Below, piece after piece: positions 1 through 8,689 of a stretch of DNA of 64,000 nt. Each line of letters opens with the position of its first letter. Position 1 is the first letter of the stretch. The notes under the pieces are model-generated. The model saw only the letters and a list, made by a program, of their open reading frames with translations, had not been told where the DNA came from and made no database searches. Source of the stretch: Dyadobacter jiangsuensis. GTDB lineage: Bacteria > Bacteroidota > Bacteroidia > Cytophagales > Spirosomataceae. A program made the translations under genes and the position numbers. Location of the stretch: assembly GCF_003014695.1 (NCBI RefSeq), contig NZ_PYAS01000012.1:1-64000 (forward strand), written 5' to 3'.

Positions 1-86
1 TGACCCCTTGTTAATTTAACCAGGCTTCTATCAGTCTCAAAAATCCAAAAAGCCTATTTACAGCCAAATTGACTCGGGCCTTTTTA

Positions 87-112
87 GTCAGCCCCACTTC
101 GCTCAGGCTGAC
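87..112. repeat. Short palindromic repeat (GTCAGCC...GGCTGAC)
   Basis: GTCAGCC (87-93) is followed after 12 bases by its exact reverse complement GGCTGAC (106-112). The right half, CACTTCGCTCAGGCTGAC, differs at only two of 18 positions from the right arm of the larger inverted repeat at 30908-30974, so both belong to one dispersed family. It lies just after the 3' end of the minus-strand zinc peptidase gene and may help end that transcript. Bases 1-86 show no gene. Confidence 0.6.
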
Positions 113-138
113 AATATCATTTTACAATATTTTACGCC

Positions 139-813
139 TTAGTCGCGACGTCCCATTAGCAAGCTCACATAGTAGAGTAAAGTTGCCAATGAACCAATTG
201 CCGCTACGAGGTAAGTACGTGCTGCCCATTTCAATGCATCGGCAGACATAATGTACTCGCGTTCGTTCACAATGCGGTTTTTCTGGATCCAGGCCAATGC
301 ACGGTTACTGGCGTCGTATTCAACGGGCAATGTAATAAAGCTGAACAATGTAGTCACAGCAAACAATGCCACGCCGATCGTCAGAGGAATCACAGTGGTG
401 TTAATCAAAAGCACGCCAATGAAAATGATCCATTGCATATACTGCGACGCTACGCTCAGGAACGGTACCATTTGCGAGCGGAATTGCAGCCAGCTGTAAG
501 CGGTAGCGTGTTGCACCGCGTGCCCGCATTCGTGGGAAGCCACAGCCGCAGCAGCTACGCTACGTCCGTAATATACATCGGGACTCAGGTTGACTGTCTT
601 ATCCTGTGGATTGTAGTGGTCGGTCAGACGGCCTTCCACGGACACCACTCTTACGTCGTAAATGCCGCTTTCCCGGAGCATTGTTTCAGCGATTTCCTTA
701 CCGCTCATGCCGTTGCTCAATCCTACCTGTGAATATTCTTCAAACTTGCTCTTCAAGCGCCATTGTACGTAAAAGCTGACGCCCATTACGATCAAAGCAA
801 TCAAAATTCCCAT
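139..813 (-). CDS. Zinc metallopeptidase, YugP-type membrane protein
   Basis: A 224-aa membrane protein with the zinc-peptidase motif HECGH at residues 94-98. Hydrophobic segments lie at about 1-18, two near 118-160 and one near 200-220, so the catalytic part faces one side of the inner membrane. A DHYNP motif at about 65-69 and the overall length match the YugP-like neutral zinc metallopeptidase family, whose substrates are unknown. The ATG is 8 bases after the rfaE2 stop, so the two are probably co-transcribed, last in the panD-led run. The family call is firm; the biological role is not known. Confidence 0.85.
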   Translation of the reverse strand: MGILIALIVMGVSFYVQWRLKSKFEEYSQVGLSNGMSGKEIAETMLRESGIYDVRVVSVEGRLTDHYNPQDKTVNLSPDVYYGRSVAAAAVASHECGHAVQHATAYSWLQFRSQMVPFLSVASQYMQWIIFIGVLLINTTVIPLTIGVALFAVTTLFSFITLPVEYDASNRALAWIQKNRIVNEREYIMSADALKWAARTYLVAAIGSLATLLYYVSLLMGRRD

Positions 814-821
814 AGTTATTG

Positions 822-1310
822 CTATTTATATCCTTGTTTTATCTTTTCGATTAGCGCGGTAGTCGAATAGCCTTGTACCAAAGCGATCGTTTTTACCTCA
901 CCTCCTCTACCCAAAACAAAATCCGCGCCAGCAATGTTCTCGATCGTATAATCGTCGCCTTTGACCAAAATGTCAGGTTTTACGGCCTCGATCAACTGAC
1001 TAGGCGTCGGTTCGTCGAACAAAATGACAGCATCGATGAACGATAGTGCTGCCATCAAACGAGCTCTTGCGTACTCATTGACGACCGGCCTCAATGGTCC
1101 TTTCAGGCGGCTTACCGACGCATCGGTGTTCAGGCCGAGTACCATTCTGTCGCCTAATGCGCGTGCTTTTTCTAGGTAGTCGATGTGCCCTAAATGCACA
1201 ATATCGAAACATCCGTTGGTGAAAACAACTTTTTGCCCGGCGCGTTGCCATGCTTCTACCGTCGGGATTGCTTCTTCTAGTCTCAGGATTTTGCTTTCTG
1301 TCAAATTCAT
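822..1310 (-). CDS. rfaE2: D-glycero-beta-D-manno-heptose 1-phosphate adenylyltransferase-type nucleotidyltransferase
   Basis: A 162-aa cytidylyltransferase-fold protein. It has the N-terminal signature TNGCFDIVHLGH, whose HxGH binds the nucleotide, and a KGDDY motif near residue 120. It matches the stand-alone C-terminal half of HldE, which adenylylates heptose-1-phosphate on the way to ADP-heptose for LPS core. The kinase half is not in this window. The frame also opens at a TTG four codons earlier; the ATG at 1310 is preferred. It sits between the flippase-like gene and the zinc peptidase on the same strand. Confidence 0.88.
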   Translation of the reverse strand: MNLTESKILRLEEAIPTVEAWQRAGQKVVFTNGCFDIVHLGHIDYLEKARALGDRMVLGLNTDASVSRLKGPLRPVVNEYARARLMAALSFIDAVILFDEPTPSQLIEAVKPDILVKGDDYTIENIAGADFVLGRGGEVKTIALVQGYSTTALIEKIKQGYK

Positions 1311-1390
1311 TGTAAAAGACAATATGGATTTAAGAAATGGAATAACGTAACATACTCCATTTCCATTTTTCAGGACTATTAAAGTTACAA

Positions 1391-2428
1391 TTAGTTTGCC
1401 GCAGATACCTGCTCGGGCTCCTCGACTTTGTTTTTGTTCGCGATCAGCACATACAAAAATGCCAATGCGCCGATGATCAGCATGAACAGCATTTGTGCGC
1501 CATGGATGAATGTGGCGAGGGTAATGCCGTCATTCTGCGAAAGTCCGTAAAGTACCATCACGTTACCCACAAGCAGGTGGTAAGCACCGATACCGCCTTG
1601 AGTAGGAGCCGTCATACCGATCGCGCCTACTACGAGCAATGTGAGGCCGGCCAGCGGGCCGAGATGGGAAGTTTCGGGAATACAGAAGAAAAGTACGTAG
1701 GAAACCAGGTAATACAGCACCCAGATTAGGATGGTGCTGAAAATGAAAAGGCCGGGACTGCGCAGCTTGCGCACGCTCAGAAGTCCTTCGAGCATGCCCT
1801 GTGCAAAGCCGATGATCTTGGCGATGATCGCATTCTGCTGCAATTTGTTACGCAGCGAAGCATTTTTGAAGATTACAATGCTGACGACAGCGACGGCGAG
1901 CAGCCCGACGATGAGAATGCTCAGCAACATGCCGGTGCCAGATCCGCCGCCCTGGCTTCCGCCAATTTTGCTTTGGAAAAAATCAGTGAAGAAAGTGCTG
2001 AGACGATCGAATTCGAGGATGAAGTTCAAGCCAATCATCAGCACCAATATAATAACATCGAAAATCCGCTCAGCCACCACGGTACCGAAGCTGAGGCTTA
2101 CGGGAATGCGTTCCAGGCGGTAAAGTGTCCCGCAACGCGTTACTTCGCCCATGCGGGGCACGATGTAGTTGGCAAAATAACCTGTCAGTACCGACATCGT
2201 ACTGTTTACGATGCCCGGTTTGTGGTCCAGCGGCTCGATGAGCATTCCCCAGCGCCATGCACGCACCATGTGCGCGAGCAGGAGGCAAAAGCATGATACG
2301 GCGATCCACCGCCAGTCGGACTGGGCAAAACGGTCGAGCATTTCATTCAGGTTGATGTCTTTGAACACAAACCAGAGCAGACCGCCTGCCAGGACAAGCG
2401 ATATCGTGTAACGCAGTATATTTTTCAT
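1391..2428 (-). CDS. Lysylphosphatidylglycerol synthase-type flippase domain membrane protein (UPF0104)
   Basis: A 345-aa integral membrane protein with about eight hydrophobic segments. It resembles the membrane flippase part of MprF/AglD-like proteins (LPG synthase TM region, UPF0104). The motif TAPTQGGIGAYH near residues 275-286 is typical of the family, and there is no soluble aminoacyl-transferase domain. Such proteins are thought to move lipids or lipid-linked precursors, but the substrate is unknown. The ATG lies 39 bases downstream of the panD stop, which suggests one transcript with panD, rfaE2 and the peptidase gene. Confidence 0.8.
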   Translation of the reverse strand: MKNILRYTISLVLAGGLLWFVFKDINLNEMLDRFAQSDWRWIAVSCFCLLLAHMVRAWRWGMLIEPLDHKPGIVNSTMSVLTGYFANYIVPRMGEVTRCGTLYRLERIPVSLSFGTVVAERIFDVIILVLMIGLNFILEFDRLSTFFTDFFQSKIGGSQGGGSGTGMLLSILIVGLLAVAVVSIVIFKNASLRNKLQQNAIIAKIIGFAQGMLEGLLSVRKLRSPGLFIFSTILIWVLYYLVSYVLFFCIPETSHLGPLAGLTLLVVGAIGMTAPTQGGIGAYHLLVGNVMVLYGLSQNDGITLATFIHGAQMLFMLIIGALAFLYVLIANKNKVEEPEQVSAAN

Positions 2429-2467
2429 GCTATGCTAATTGCTGTATCGTGTAGGGAATGCCGGAGG

Positions 2468-2818
2468 TTAGCCTACCAAATGATTGTTGTGATCTGGAAA
2501 AACCACCATCGGCTTGAACGTCTTGGCCTCTTCCTGGCTCATGCTGCCGTACGCGATGATGATGATGATGTCGCCGATCTGCACCCTGCGTGCTGCCGCG
2601 CCGTTGAGGCAAATCATGCCCGAACCCCTCTCGCCTTTGATAACATATGTGACAAAACGCTCGCCATTGTTATTGTTCACAATGTGAACCTGTTCATTTT
2701 CTATGAGTCCCGCTGCGTCGATCAGATCCTCGTCGATCGTGATGCTGCCAACGTAGTTCAATTCCGCCTGAGTCACCTTAACCCGGTGAATCTTCGATTT
2801 CATTACTGTGATTTGCAT
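2468..2818 (-). CDS. panD: Aspartate 1-decarboxylase
   Basis: Makes beta-alanine from L-aspartate for pantothenate and CoA. The enzyme is translated as a pro-protein that cleaves itself between Gly24 and Ser25 to create the pyruvoyl cofactor. With the start at 2818, the sequence YVGS places Gly24-Ser25 exactly, matching E. coli PanD. The open frame extends to 2860, but the promoter at 2858-2889 would begin transcription near 2851, ruling out that start. The product is 116 aa, slightly shorter than the usual 126. The partner gene panC is at 4659-5501 in a separate transcript. Confidence 0.93.
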   Translation of the reverse strand: MQITVMKSKIHRVKVTQAELNYVGSITIDEDLIDAAGLIENEQVHIVNNNNGERFVTYVIKGERGSGMICLNGAAARRVQIGDIIIIIAYGSMSQEEAKTFKPMVVFPDHNNHLVG

Positions 2819-2857
2819 TACCCGGTGGTATTGGTCTAATTGAAATGCATTACCCCG

Positions 2858-2889
2858 CAAAGTTACAGGAATAATACCCAGCCATCAAA
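2858..2889 (-). promoter_or_regulatory. Bacteroidota-type promoter of the panD run
   Basis: On the minus strand, TTTG (2889-2886) is followed by exactly 20 bases and TAACTTTG (2865-2858). This is a perfect match to the TTTG-N19-21-TAnnTTTG consensus. Transcription should start near 2851, about 33 bases before the panD ATG. Confidence 0.75.
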
Positions 2890-3122
2890 ACATCGTCGCA
2901 GGTGGGACGGTTCCCGCGCGTACACGTGAGGAAATTATCTGCCTAAATAGCCTGAAATGCAGACAAACAACGTATTTCAACTAATAATTGAAATGGGCTT
3001 CTACATGATGTTTCGTAAATACATTATTATATTTAAGCGGGATTTTATAGTATTCGATCTTTAATAAGAACTTATTCCTTTCATCTATATTAATCTACTT
3101 TATTTTTTCATTACCAAAACCG
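2890..3122. other. AT-rich intergenic region upstream of the oxidoreductase gene
   Basis: No gene is visible. A small inverted repeat TTCAA...TTGAA lies near 2978-2994. No clear TAnnTTTG box is visible for the downstream plus-strand gene, so its promoter is not assigned. Confidence 0.5.
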
Positions 3123-4601
3123 ATGAGTACAGAAAACAAACCGAAAGACGTTAATCGCCGGGACTTTATCCAGAAGACCTCCGCGGCGGCCATTGGAAGT
3201 TTCTTTATAGTACCCCGCCACGTGCTGGGGAAAGGATATAAAGCCCCCAGCGACAAGCTGAATATCGCCGGTGTCGGTGTGGGTGGTAAAGGTTTTTCAG
3301 ATACCAACAATGCGTGGAACAAAGGCGCCGAGAACCTGGTGGCACTTTGCGACGTGGATTGGGGCCAGCCGCAAGTGAAAAAGAATTTCGAGCTGCACCC
3401 TGACGCGAAGAAGTACAAAGACTTCCGCAAGATGTTCGACGAAATGGATAAGAGCATCGATGCCGTAACCGTTTCGACGGCCGACCACATGCACGCGATC
3501 ATCGCCATGGCGGCTATGCAGCGCGGTAAACACGTGTATGTGCAGAAACCCCTTACCCACGATATTTACGAGGCACGTATGCTCACCGAAGCTGCGCGCA
3601 AATACAAAGTGGTAACCCAAATGGGTAACCAGGGTGCTTCCAACCCCGCGCAGACTCAAATGAAGGAATGGTTTAACAAAGGCCTCATCGGTAACGTCCA
3701 CGAGGCGCACGTCTGGACCAACCGTCCCGTGTGGCCGCAGGGTATTCCTGTGCCGACCGGCAAGCATGAAGTGCCTGCGGACATCGACTGGGAACTGTGG
3801 GTTGGCTGTGCCGACTGGGTGGATTACAACCCGGCATGGCACCCGTTCAAATGGAGAGGCTGGTGGAACTTCGGTACCGGCGCATTGGGCGACATGGGTT
3901 GCCACCTGATCGACCCGGCGTTCCGTACGCTCGGCCTCGGCTATCCTACGGAAGTTGAATGCTCGGTAGGCCAGGTGTTCATCAAAGACTGGACGGCTGA
4001 ATATATTCCGGAAGGCTGCCCGCCGTCATCACGTGTTCAATTGAAGTTCCCTGCGAACAAAATCAATAAATCGGAAGTGACTTTGACATGGCATGACGGT
4101 GGTCTTCGCCCGTTCCACCCGGATCTGATCCCTGCCAACGATCCACTGGGAGAGCCGGACAGCAGCAATGGCGTGCTTTTGATTGGTGAAAAAGGGGTAA
4201 TGACCTGCGGAACTTACGGTATCGCACCGAAAGTGTACCTCAAAGACGGTACCAAGCTCGAATACAAGCAAGGTGATTTCGGTAACAAATACACGCCAAT
4301 GCCGGAATTCGGCCACCACGTGTCGTGGAGCGATGCTTGTAAAGCTGGTTTCAACAGCAAGGAGCACAAGGCGCTTACTTCTTCATTCGACTATGCAGGT
4401 CCTTTGACAGAGACTGTGATCATGGGTAACCTCGGTATCCGCAGCTACAACCTCCGCACCGCGAAGGCCGACGGCAAAGGTTTCGACTACCCGGGCCGCA
4501 AGAAACTCTTGTGGGATGGCAAGAATATGAAAATTACCAACTTCGACGAAGCGAACCAGTTCGTACAACGCAAGTACCGCGGCGACTGGAAATTGGCATA
4601 A
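3123..4601 (+). CDS. Tat-exported Gfo/Idh/MocA family oxidoreductase
   Basis: A 492-aa protein with a twin-arginine signal at the N-terminus (NRRDFIQKTSAAAIG, residues 11-25), so it is folded in the cytoplasm and exported. The NAD(P)-binding Rossmann region follows (AGVGVGGKG near 49-57), then the CVQKP-like element (YVQKPLTHDI) and the long C-terminal beta-sheet domain. Families of this type in Bacteroidota oxidise or reduce sugars, and some have turned out to be glycoside-cleaving enzymes. The substrate cannot be told from sequence. The gene is alone and ends at a strong bidirectional terminator shared with panC. Confidence 0.87.
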   Translation: MSTENKPKDVNRRDFIQKTSAAAIGSFFIVPRHVLGKGYKAPSDKLNIAGVGVGGKGFSDTNNAWNKGAENLVALCDVDWGQPQVKKNFELHPDAKKYKDFRKMFDEMDKSIDAVTVSTADHMHAIIAMAAMQRGKHVYVQKPLTHDIYEARMLTEAARKYKVVTQMGNQGASNPAQTQMKEWFNKGLIGNVHEAHVWTNRPVWPQGIPVPTGKHEVPADIDWELWVGCADWVDYNPAWHPFKWRGWWNFGTGALGDMGCHLIDPAFRTLGLGYPTEVECSVGQVFIKDWTAEYIPEGCPPSSRVQLKFPANKINKSEVTLTWHDGGLRPFHPDLIPANDPLGEPDSSNGVLLIGEKGVMTCGTYGIAPKVYLKDGTKLEYKQGDFGNKYTPMPEFGHHVSWSDACKAGFNSKEHKALTSSFDYAGPLTETVIMGNLGIRSYNLRTAKADGKGFDYPGRKKLLWDGKNMKITNFDEANQFVQRKYRGDWKLA

Positions 4602-4642
4602 AAACAAAAAGAAGGCTCCGAAAGGGGCCTTCTTTTTGTTTT
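4601..4642. terminator. Bidirectional terminator between the oxidoreductase and panC
   Basis: A 19-bp stem (4601-4619 with 4624-4642, one G-T pair) closes on a GAAA tetraloop. An A-run precedes it and a T-run follows it, so it works on both strands. It sits between two convergent stop codons. Confidence 0.9.
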
Positions 4643-4658
4643 AACGTTGGCGAGTAAA

Positions 4659-5501
4659 TCAGAATATGATATTGTCGATCAGTCTAACCGGGCCGAGGAA
4701 AGCCGCTACACAAATCGCATTGGAGCCCGCAAGGCCTATTTTTTCAATAGGGAGCAGGGTTTTAAGATTAATGACTTCAAAATAGTCGAGCGTAAGTTCT
4801 CTGATCTTCTCAAATTCACTTTTTGCCCAGCCGATTACGTCGCTTACCTGCTTGCCCGCACGCAGGTCTTCGCCCGCACCCGCGAGGATGCGATATATAT
4901 GCGGCGCGATCGCGCGCTCGGCCGCGTTCAGGCGCGTGTTACGCGAGGACATTGCCAGCCCGTCCGTTTCGCGAACGGTAGGGCATATGATCAGTTCCAA
5001 TCCGAATGCGAGGTCATTGACCAACTGGCGCACTACCGACACCTGTTGCAGGTCCTTTTGCCCGAAATAGGCGCGGTGAGGCTTTACAATATTGAACAGC
5101 TTCGAAACCACAATGCCGACGCCATTGAAATGCCCAGGGCGAGAAGCGCCTTCCATGACAGTTTCCAATGCACCAAAGTTCATTTTGAGCACGGGCTGTT
5201 CGGGATACATTTCTTCCACCGACGGCGCGAATACCGCAGAGCAGCCCGCATTTTCGAGCATGATACTGTCGGCTTCGAACGTTCTCGGGTATTTGGCCAG
5301 GTCCTCGGGGTTGTTGAACTGCGTGGGGTTCACAAATACGCTGCAAACGACGATATCCGTATCCTTTTTGGCGGCTTCGATCAGCGAAATGTGGCCTTTA
5401 TGAAGGGCTCCCATGGTGGGCACGAGGCCGATGGTTTTTTGCTGTAAAACTTGCTGATCCAGGTATTGGCGGAGGCTTTTGACCGAAGTGAATACTTCCA
5501 T
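4659..5501 (-). CDS. panC: Pantothenate synthetase
   Basis: Joins pantoate and beta-alanine with ATP to give pantothenate, the CoA precursor. The 280-aa length is normal. The nucleotide-binding motif MGALHKGHISLI is at about residues 31-42, the family signature FVNPTQFNNPEDL at about 56-68, and FGQKDLQQ and SSRNTRL motifs follow. It is transcribed divergently from the starch-synthase-like gene. Together with panD at 2468-2818 it supplies the last two dedicated enzymes of the pathway, although the two genes are not in one operon. Confidence 0.95.
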   Translation of the reverse strand: MEVFTSVKSLRQYLDQQVLQQKTIGLVPTMGALHKGHISLIEAAKKDTDIVVCSVFVNPTQFNNPEDLAKYPRTFEADSIMLENAGCSAVFAPSVEEMYPEQPVLKMNFGALETVMEGASRPGHFNGVGIVVSKLFNIVKPHRAYFGQKDLQQVSVVRQLVNDLAFGLELIICPTVRETDGLAMSSRNTRLNAAERAIAPHIYRILAGAGEDLRAGKQVSDVIGWAKSEFEKIRELTLDYFEVINLKTLLPIEKIGLAGSNAICVAAFLGPVRLIDNIIF

Positions 5502-5642
5502 GTAAAATTCGAAAACTGAGGGAGTAACCTGCGGGCTACGATTGCTTTTTCAAGATAGTAGAAACCGTAAAGCAGATTATGGAAACATCAGGACAGGGAA
5601 ATCCCAAACTGGGCGCAATATGACAATTAGTTTGGAATATCT

Positions 5643-5674
5643 TTTGAAATTGCCATTTTTTTTGTATAATTTTG
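5643..5674 (+). promoter_or_regulatory. Promoter of the starch-synthase-like gene
   Basis: TTTG (5643-5646), 20 bases, then TAATTTTG (5667-5674) match the Bacteroidota consensus exactly. The start of transcription near 5681 supports the ATG at 5708 over the earlier in-frame codon at 5672. Confidence 0.75.
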
Positions 5675-5707
5675 CAAAACTTTTTTTCACAAACTGCTAA
5701 AAGATCT

Positions 5708-6514
5708 ATGGAGAAACTACGAATTTTGTATGTAGCCAGTGAAATCAATCCCTTCCTCCAAACAACCGATGTTGCCGATTACGTTAGAAAACTTCCTCAG
5801 GCAATGCAGGAAAAAGGGGCAGAAATCAGGATACTCGTTCCGCGTTTCGGGTTGATCAACGAACGCAAAAACAGGCTTCATGAAGTAGTTCGACTGTCAG
5901 GAATCAATATTACCGTAGGAGATGAAGAAAAGCCGCTAATCATTAAAGTAGCTTCGATTCCCAATGCGAAGTTGCAGGTCTATTTTATAGATAACGACGA
6001 TTACTTCCATCGCAAATCCGTTTTCTTCGATAAGGAAAACAACTTCTTCGATGACAACGACGAACGTGCGATCTTCTTTTGCAAGGGTGTTTTGGAAACA
6101 GTTAAAAAACTGGGATGGGCCCCGGATGTGGTGCACTGTAATGACTGGATGACGGCTCTGATTCCACTGTACCTTAAAACCACTTACCGTAACGATCCGA
6201 TGTTTAAGGATACGAAAAGTGTGTTTACCGTACACAACAATGCATTTGACTACAAGTTTGATGCGGATTTGCAGAGCAAAGCCAAAGCTATGGACGTGAG
6301 TGACGAGGCGCTGGCGCATTTGCATTCTGCCGATTTCGAAGGTTTTGTCAAAATCGGATGTGCTTATGCCGATGCGGTGCTGAAAGCCGAAGAGCATTGC
6401 AGCGCGAGTCTCAACGAAATTTTCAACAATGCACCGAAACGTGTGCAGCTCGACGAGCAGGATGAGAATTTCTCTGAGTCGTATTACAATCTCTACAACG
6501 ATCTGGTAAGCTAA
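5708..6514 (+). CDS. Starch/glycogen synthase-like protein, N-terminal GT5 domain only
   Basis: A 268-aa protein that aligns by eye with the N-terminal half of GT5 glycogen synthases: opening strand LYVASEINPF, the DVVHCNDW block at about 137-144, and VFTVHNNAF at about 170-178. The C-terminal GT-B half that binds the sugar nucleotide is absent. In GT5 enzymes the first loop carries KTGGL, which contacts ADP-glucose; here the same place reads QTTDV. It is therefore unlikely to make glycogen by itself and may be a binding or regulatory protein. It ends at a clear terminator, so this is its natural length and not a frameshift. It is divergent from panC. Confidence 0.8.
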   Translation: MEKLRILYVASEINPFLQTTDVADYVRKLPQAMQEKGAEIRILVPRFGLINERKNRLHEVVRLSGINITVGDEEKPLIIKVASIPNAKLQVYFIDNDDYFHRKSVFFDKENNFFDDNDERAIFFCKGVLETVKKLGWAPDVVHCNDWMTALIPLYLKTTYRNDPMFKDTKSVFTVHNNAFDYKFDADLQSKAKAMDVSDEALAHLHSADFEGFVKIGCAYADAVLKAEEHCSASLNEIFNNAPKRVQLDEQDENFSESYYNLYNDLVS

Positions 6515-6535
6515 CAGATAGATTTCACAGGGCAG

Positions 6536-6570
6536 AAAAGCCGGCGATTCTCGGAGTCGCCGGCTTTTTT
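6536..6570 (+). terminator. Rho-independent terminator after the GT5-like gene
   Basis: The 12-bp stem AAAAGCCGGCGA (6536-6547) pairs with TCGCCGGCTTTT (6557-6568) and ends in a run of T. Confidence 0.88.
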
Positions 6571-6647
6571 GTGTTTTTCAGGAATGTTTCGTGTGTTCGA
6601 GCACTGTCCATAAATTGGATATTTTTTAGTATTTAATTAAAAATTAG

Positions 6648-6679
6648 CTTGCTAACGACCGCTGTTTGCCATTTATTTG
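6648..6679 (+). promoter_or_regulatory. Candidate glmS promoter
   Basis: TTG at 6649-6651, 20 bases, then TTTATTTG (6672-6679), one mismatch from TAnnTTTG. Transcription would start near 6686, 36 bases before the glmS ATG. Confidence 0.5.
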
Positions 6680-6721
6680 CCCCGTCTAGGACATACACAA
6701 AAATTAAAATATTTTAAGAAT

Positions 6722-8560
6722 ATGTGCGGAATTGTGGCTTATGTTGGAAACAGGGAGGCATATCCTTTGATTTTAAAAGGACTGAAACGTCTGGAATATC
6801 GTGGCTATGACAGCTCGGGAATCGCGCTGCTGGAAAATGGCGAATTGAATATTTACAAGAAGAGGGGAAAGGTGTCAGACCTCGAATCGGAGCTGAACGG
6901 GAAGCAACTTCCGGCGACGATCGGCATTGGTCACACGCGCTGGGCTACGCACGGCGAACCCAACGACGTAAATGCCCACCCGCATTATTCAAACAACCGC
7001 CGGTTGGCGATCATCCACAACGGCATTATCGAAAACTACGCGGCCATCAAGCAGAACCTGATCGGCAAAGGCCATAAGTTTTTGAGCGATACCGATACCG
7101 AAGTCCTGGTTCATTTTATCGAGGATGTTCAGCAGGAAACCGGTGCTACATTGGAAACGGCTGTGCGCCTGGCACTGAAAGAGGTGGTAGGTGCGTACGC
7201 GATCGCTGTAATCTCGCTCGATCACCCCGGCCAGCTCATCGCGGCGCGTAAGGGCAGCCCGCTGGTGATAGGCGTAGGGGAGGATGAGTATTTCCTTGCT
7301 TCCGACGCCACGCCGATCGTGGAATATACCAAAGACGTGGTTTACCTTGATGATTACGAAGTTGCGGTGATCAACGAAGGTAAACTCAGCATTCAGAATC
7401 TGGATAGCACGGAAACCATCCCCTATATTCAAAAGCTCGAAATGGAGCTCGAAACCATCGAAAAAGGGGGCTACGACCATTTCATGATCAAGGAAATTTT
7501 CGAACAGCCCCGCTCCATTGCCGATTCCATGCGCGGACGCCTGCGTGCGGACGATGCGCATCTGCAACTCGGCGGCCTGAACGACTATCTCGATAAACTG
7601 GCCCAATCCGACCGCGTGGTGATTGTAGGTTGCGGAACATCCTGGCACGCCGGGCTGGTAGCCGAGTATATGTTCGAAGAGCTGGCGCGGATCAATGTGG
7701 AGGTGGAATATGCTTCGGAATTCCGCTATCGCAACCCGGTAATTAAGGAAAACGACATCGTAATAGCCATTTCGCAATCCGGTGAAACGGCGGATACCCT
7801 GGCGGCGATCGAACTGGCTAAGTCCAAAGGTGCTACCATATTCGGAGTTTGCAACGTCGTGGGCTCATCGATCGCCCGCGCCACGCATGCAGGCGCCTAT
7901 ACACACGCGGGCCCGGAGATCGGTGTGGCCAGTACCAAGGCGTTTACCGCCCAGGTGACTGTGCTCACACTGATGGCCATTGCGGTAGCGAAGCGTAAGG
8001 GCACGATTTCCGAAGAAACTTACCGCCAGTTGCTGATCGAGCTGGAAACGATCCCGTCCAAAGTAGATAAGGTGTTCGAGAATGCAGCCAAAATCAAAGA
8101 GATCGCATTCATATTCACTTATGCGCGCAACTTCATTTACCTCGGGCGCGGTTTCAACTTCCCCGTGGCGCTGGAAGGTGCCTTGAAACTCAAAGAAATT
8201 TCTTACATCCACGCCGAAGGCTATCCCGCTGCGGAGATGAAACACGGGCCGATCGCATTGATCGACGAGGATATGCCGGTGGTGTTCCTGGCGACGAAAG
8301 ACAGTTCGTACGAGAAGATCGTGTCGAACATCCAGGAAGTGAAAGCCCGCAAAGGCCGCGTGATCGCGATCGTGACAGAAGGGGATACATTAATCCCCGG
8401 CATGGTCGATTTTGTGATCGAAGTGCCTAATACCCATGAAATTCTGACGCCGCTTGTTTCCGTGATCCCGCTGCAACTGCTATCGTACTACATTGCAGTA
8501 ATGCGGGGCCGGAATGTAGATCAACCAAGAAATCTTGCCAAATCTGTTACCGTTGAGTAA
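6722..8560 (+). CDS. glmS: Glutamine--fructose-6-phosphate aminotransferase (isomerizing)
   Basis: Makes glucosamine-6-phosphate from fructose-6-phosphate and glutamine, the first step to UDP-GlcNAc for peptidoglycan and LPS. The start at 6722 gives MCGIVAYVG, exposing Cys2, the glutaminase nucleophile after Met removal; the earlier in-frame codon would bury it. The glutaminase domain covers about 1-230, and two SIS sugar-isomerase domains cover about 290-425 and 460-600 (VGCGTSWHAG, SQSGETADT, ASTKAFTAQ). The C-terminus PRNLAKSVTVE is the usual GlmS end. Length is 612 aa, normal for the family. No glmS ribozyme is visible in the short leader. Confidence 0.97.
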   Translation: MCGIVAYVGNREAYPLILKGLKRLEYRGYDSSGIALLENGELNIYKKRGKVSDLESELNGKQLPATIGIGHTRWATHGEPNDVNAHPHYSNNRRLAIIHNGIIENYAAIKQNLIGKGHKFLSDTDTEVLVHFIEDVQQETGATLETAVRLALKEVVGAYAIAVISLDHPGQLIAARKGSPLVIGVGEDEYFLASDATPIVEYTKDVVYLDDYEVAVINEGKLSIQNLDSTETIPYIQKLEMELETIEKGGYDHFMIKEIFEQPRSIADSMRGRLRADDAHLQLGGLNDYLDKLAQSDRVVIVGCGTSWHAGLVAEYMFEELARINVEVEYASEFRYRNPVIKENDIVIAISQSGETADTLAAIELAKSKGATIFGVCNVVGSSIARATHAGAYTHAGPEIGVASTKAFTAQVTVLTLMAIAVAKRKGTISEETYRQLLIELETIPSKVDKVFENAAKIKEIAFIFTYARNFIYLGRGFNFPVALEGALKLKEISYIHAEGYPAAEMKHGPIALIDEDMPVVFLATKDSSYEKIVSNIQEVKARKGRVIAIVTEGDTLIPGMVDFVIEVPNTHEILTPLVSVIPLQLLSYYIAVMRGRNVDQPRNLAKSVTVE

Positions 8561-8578
8561 CGGAGGAGGGTGCCGGAG

Positions 8579-8611
8579 AGCGAGACTGTCTTTGATGGTT
8601 TCGCTTTTTTG
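8579..8611 (+). terminator. Terminator after glmS
   Basis: AGCGAGAC (8579-8586) pairs with GTTTCGCT (8598-8605) with one G-T pair, followed by a run of T. Confidence 0.75.
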
Positions 8612-8654
8612 TTTCCAGGGGTATGGGGTAAAAATAATGTTCCAACGTTTTCGT

Positions 8655-8662
8655 TAGTTTTG
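8655..8662 (+). promoter_or_regulatory. -7 element of the gldD promoter
   Basis: TAGTTTTG matches TAnnTTTG. No good TTTG is seen 20 bases upstream. Transcription near 8669 would exclude the in-frame ATG at 8666 and leave 8690 as the gldD start. Confidence 0.5.
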
Positions 8663-8689
8663 CGCATGTTTGCCAATGGGACCTATTAT

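Noticed and set aside
3297..3905. Long minus-strand frames inside the oxidoreductase, glmS, purA and helicase genes
   Set aside because: They are antisense shadows of confident genes; they are Arg/His-rich and show no motifs.
5536..5748. A 70-codon minus-strand frame across the panC/GT5-like gap
   Set aside because: It covers the perfect plus-strand promoter at 5643-5674 and part of the GT5-like start, and has no recognisable content.
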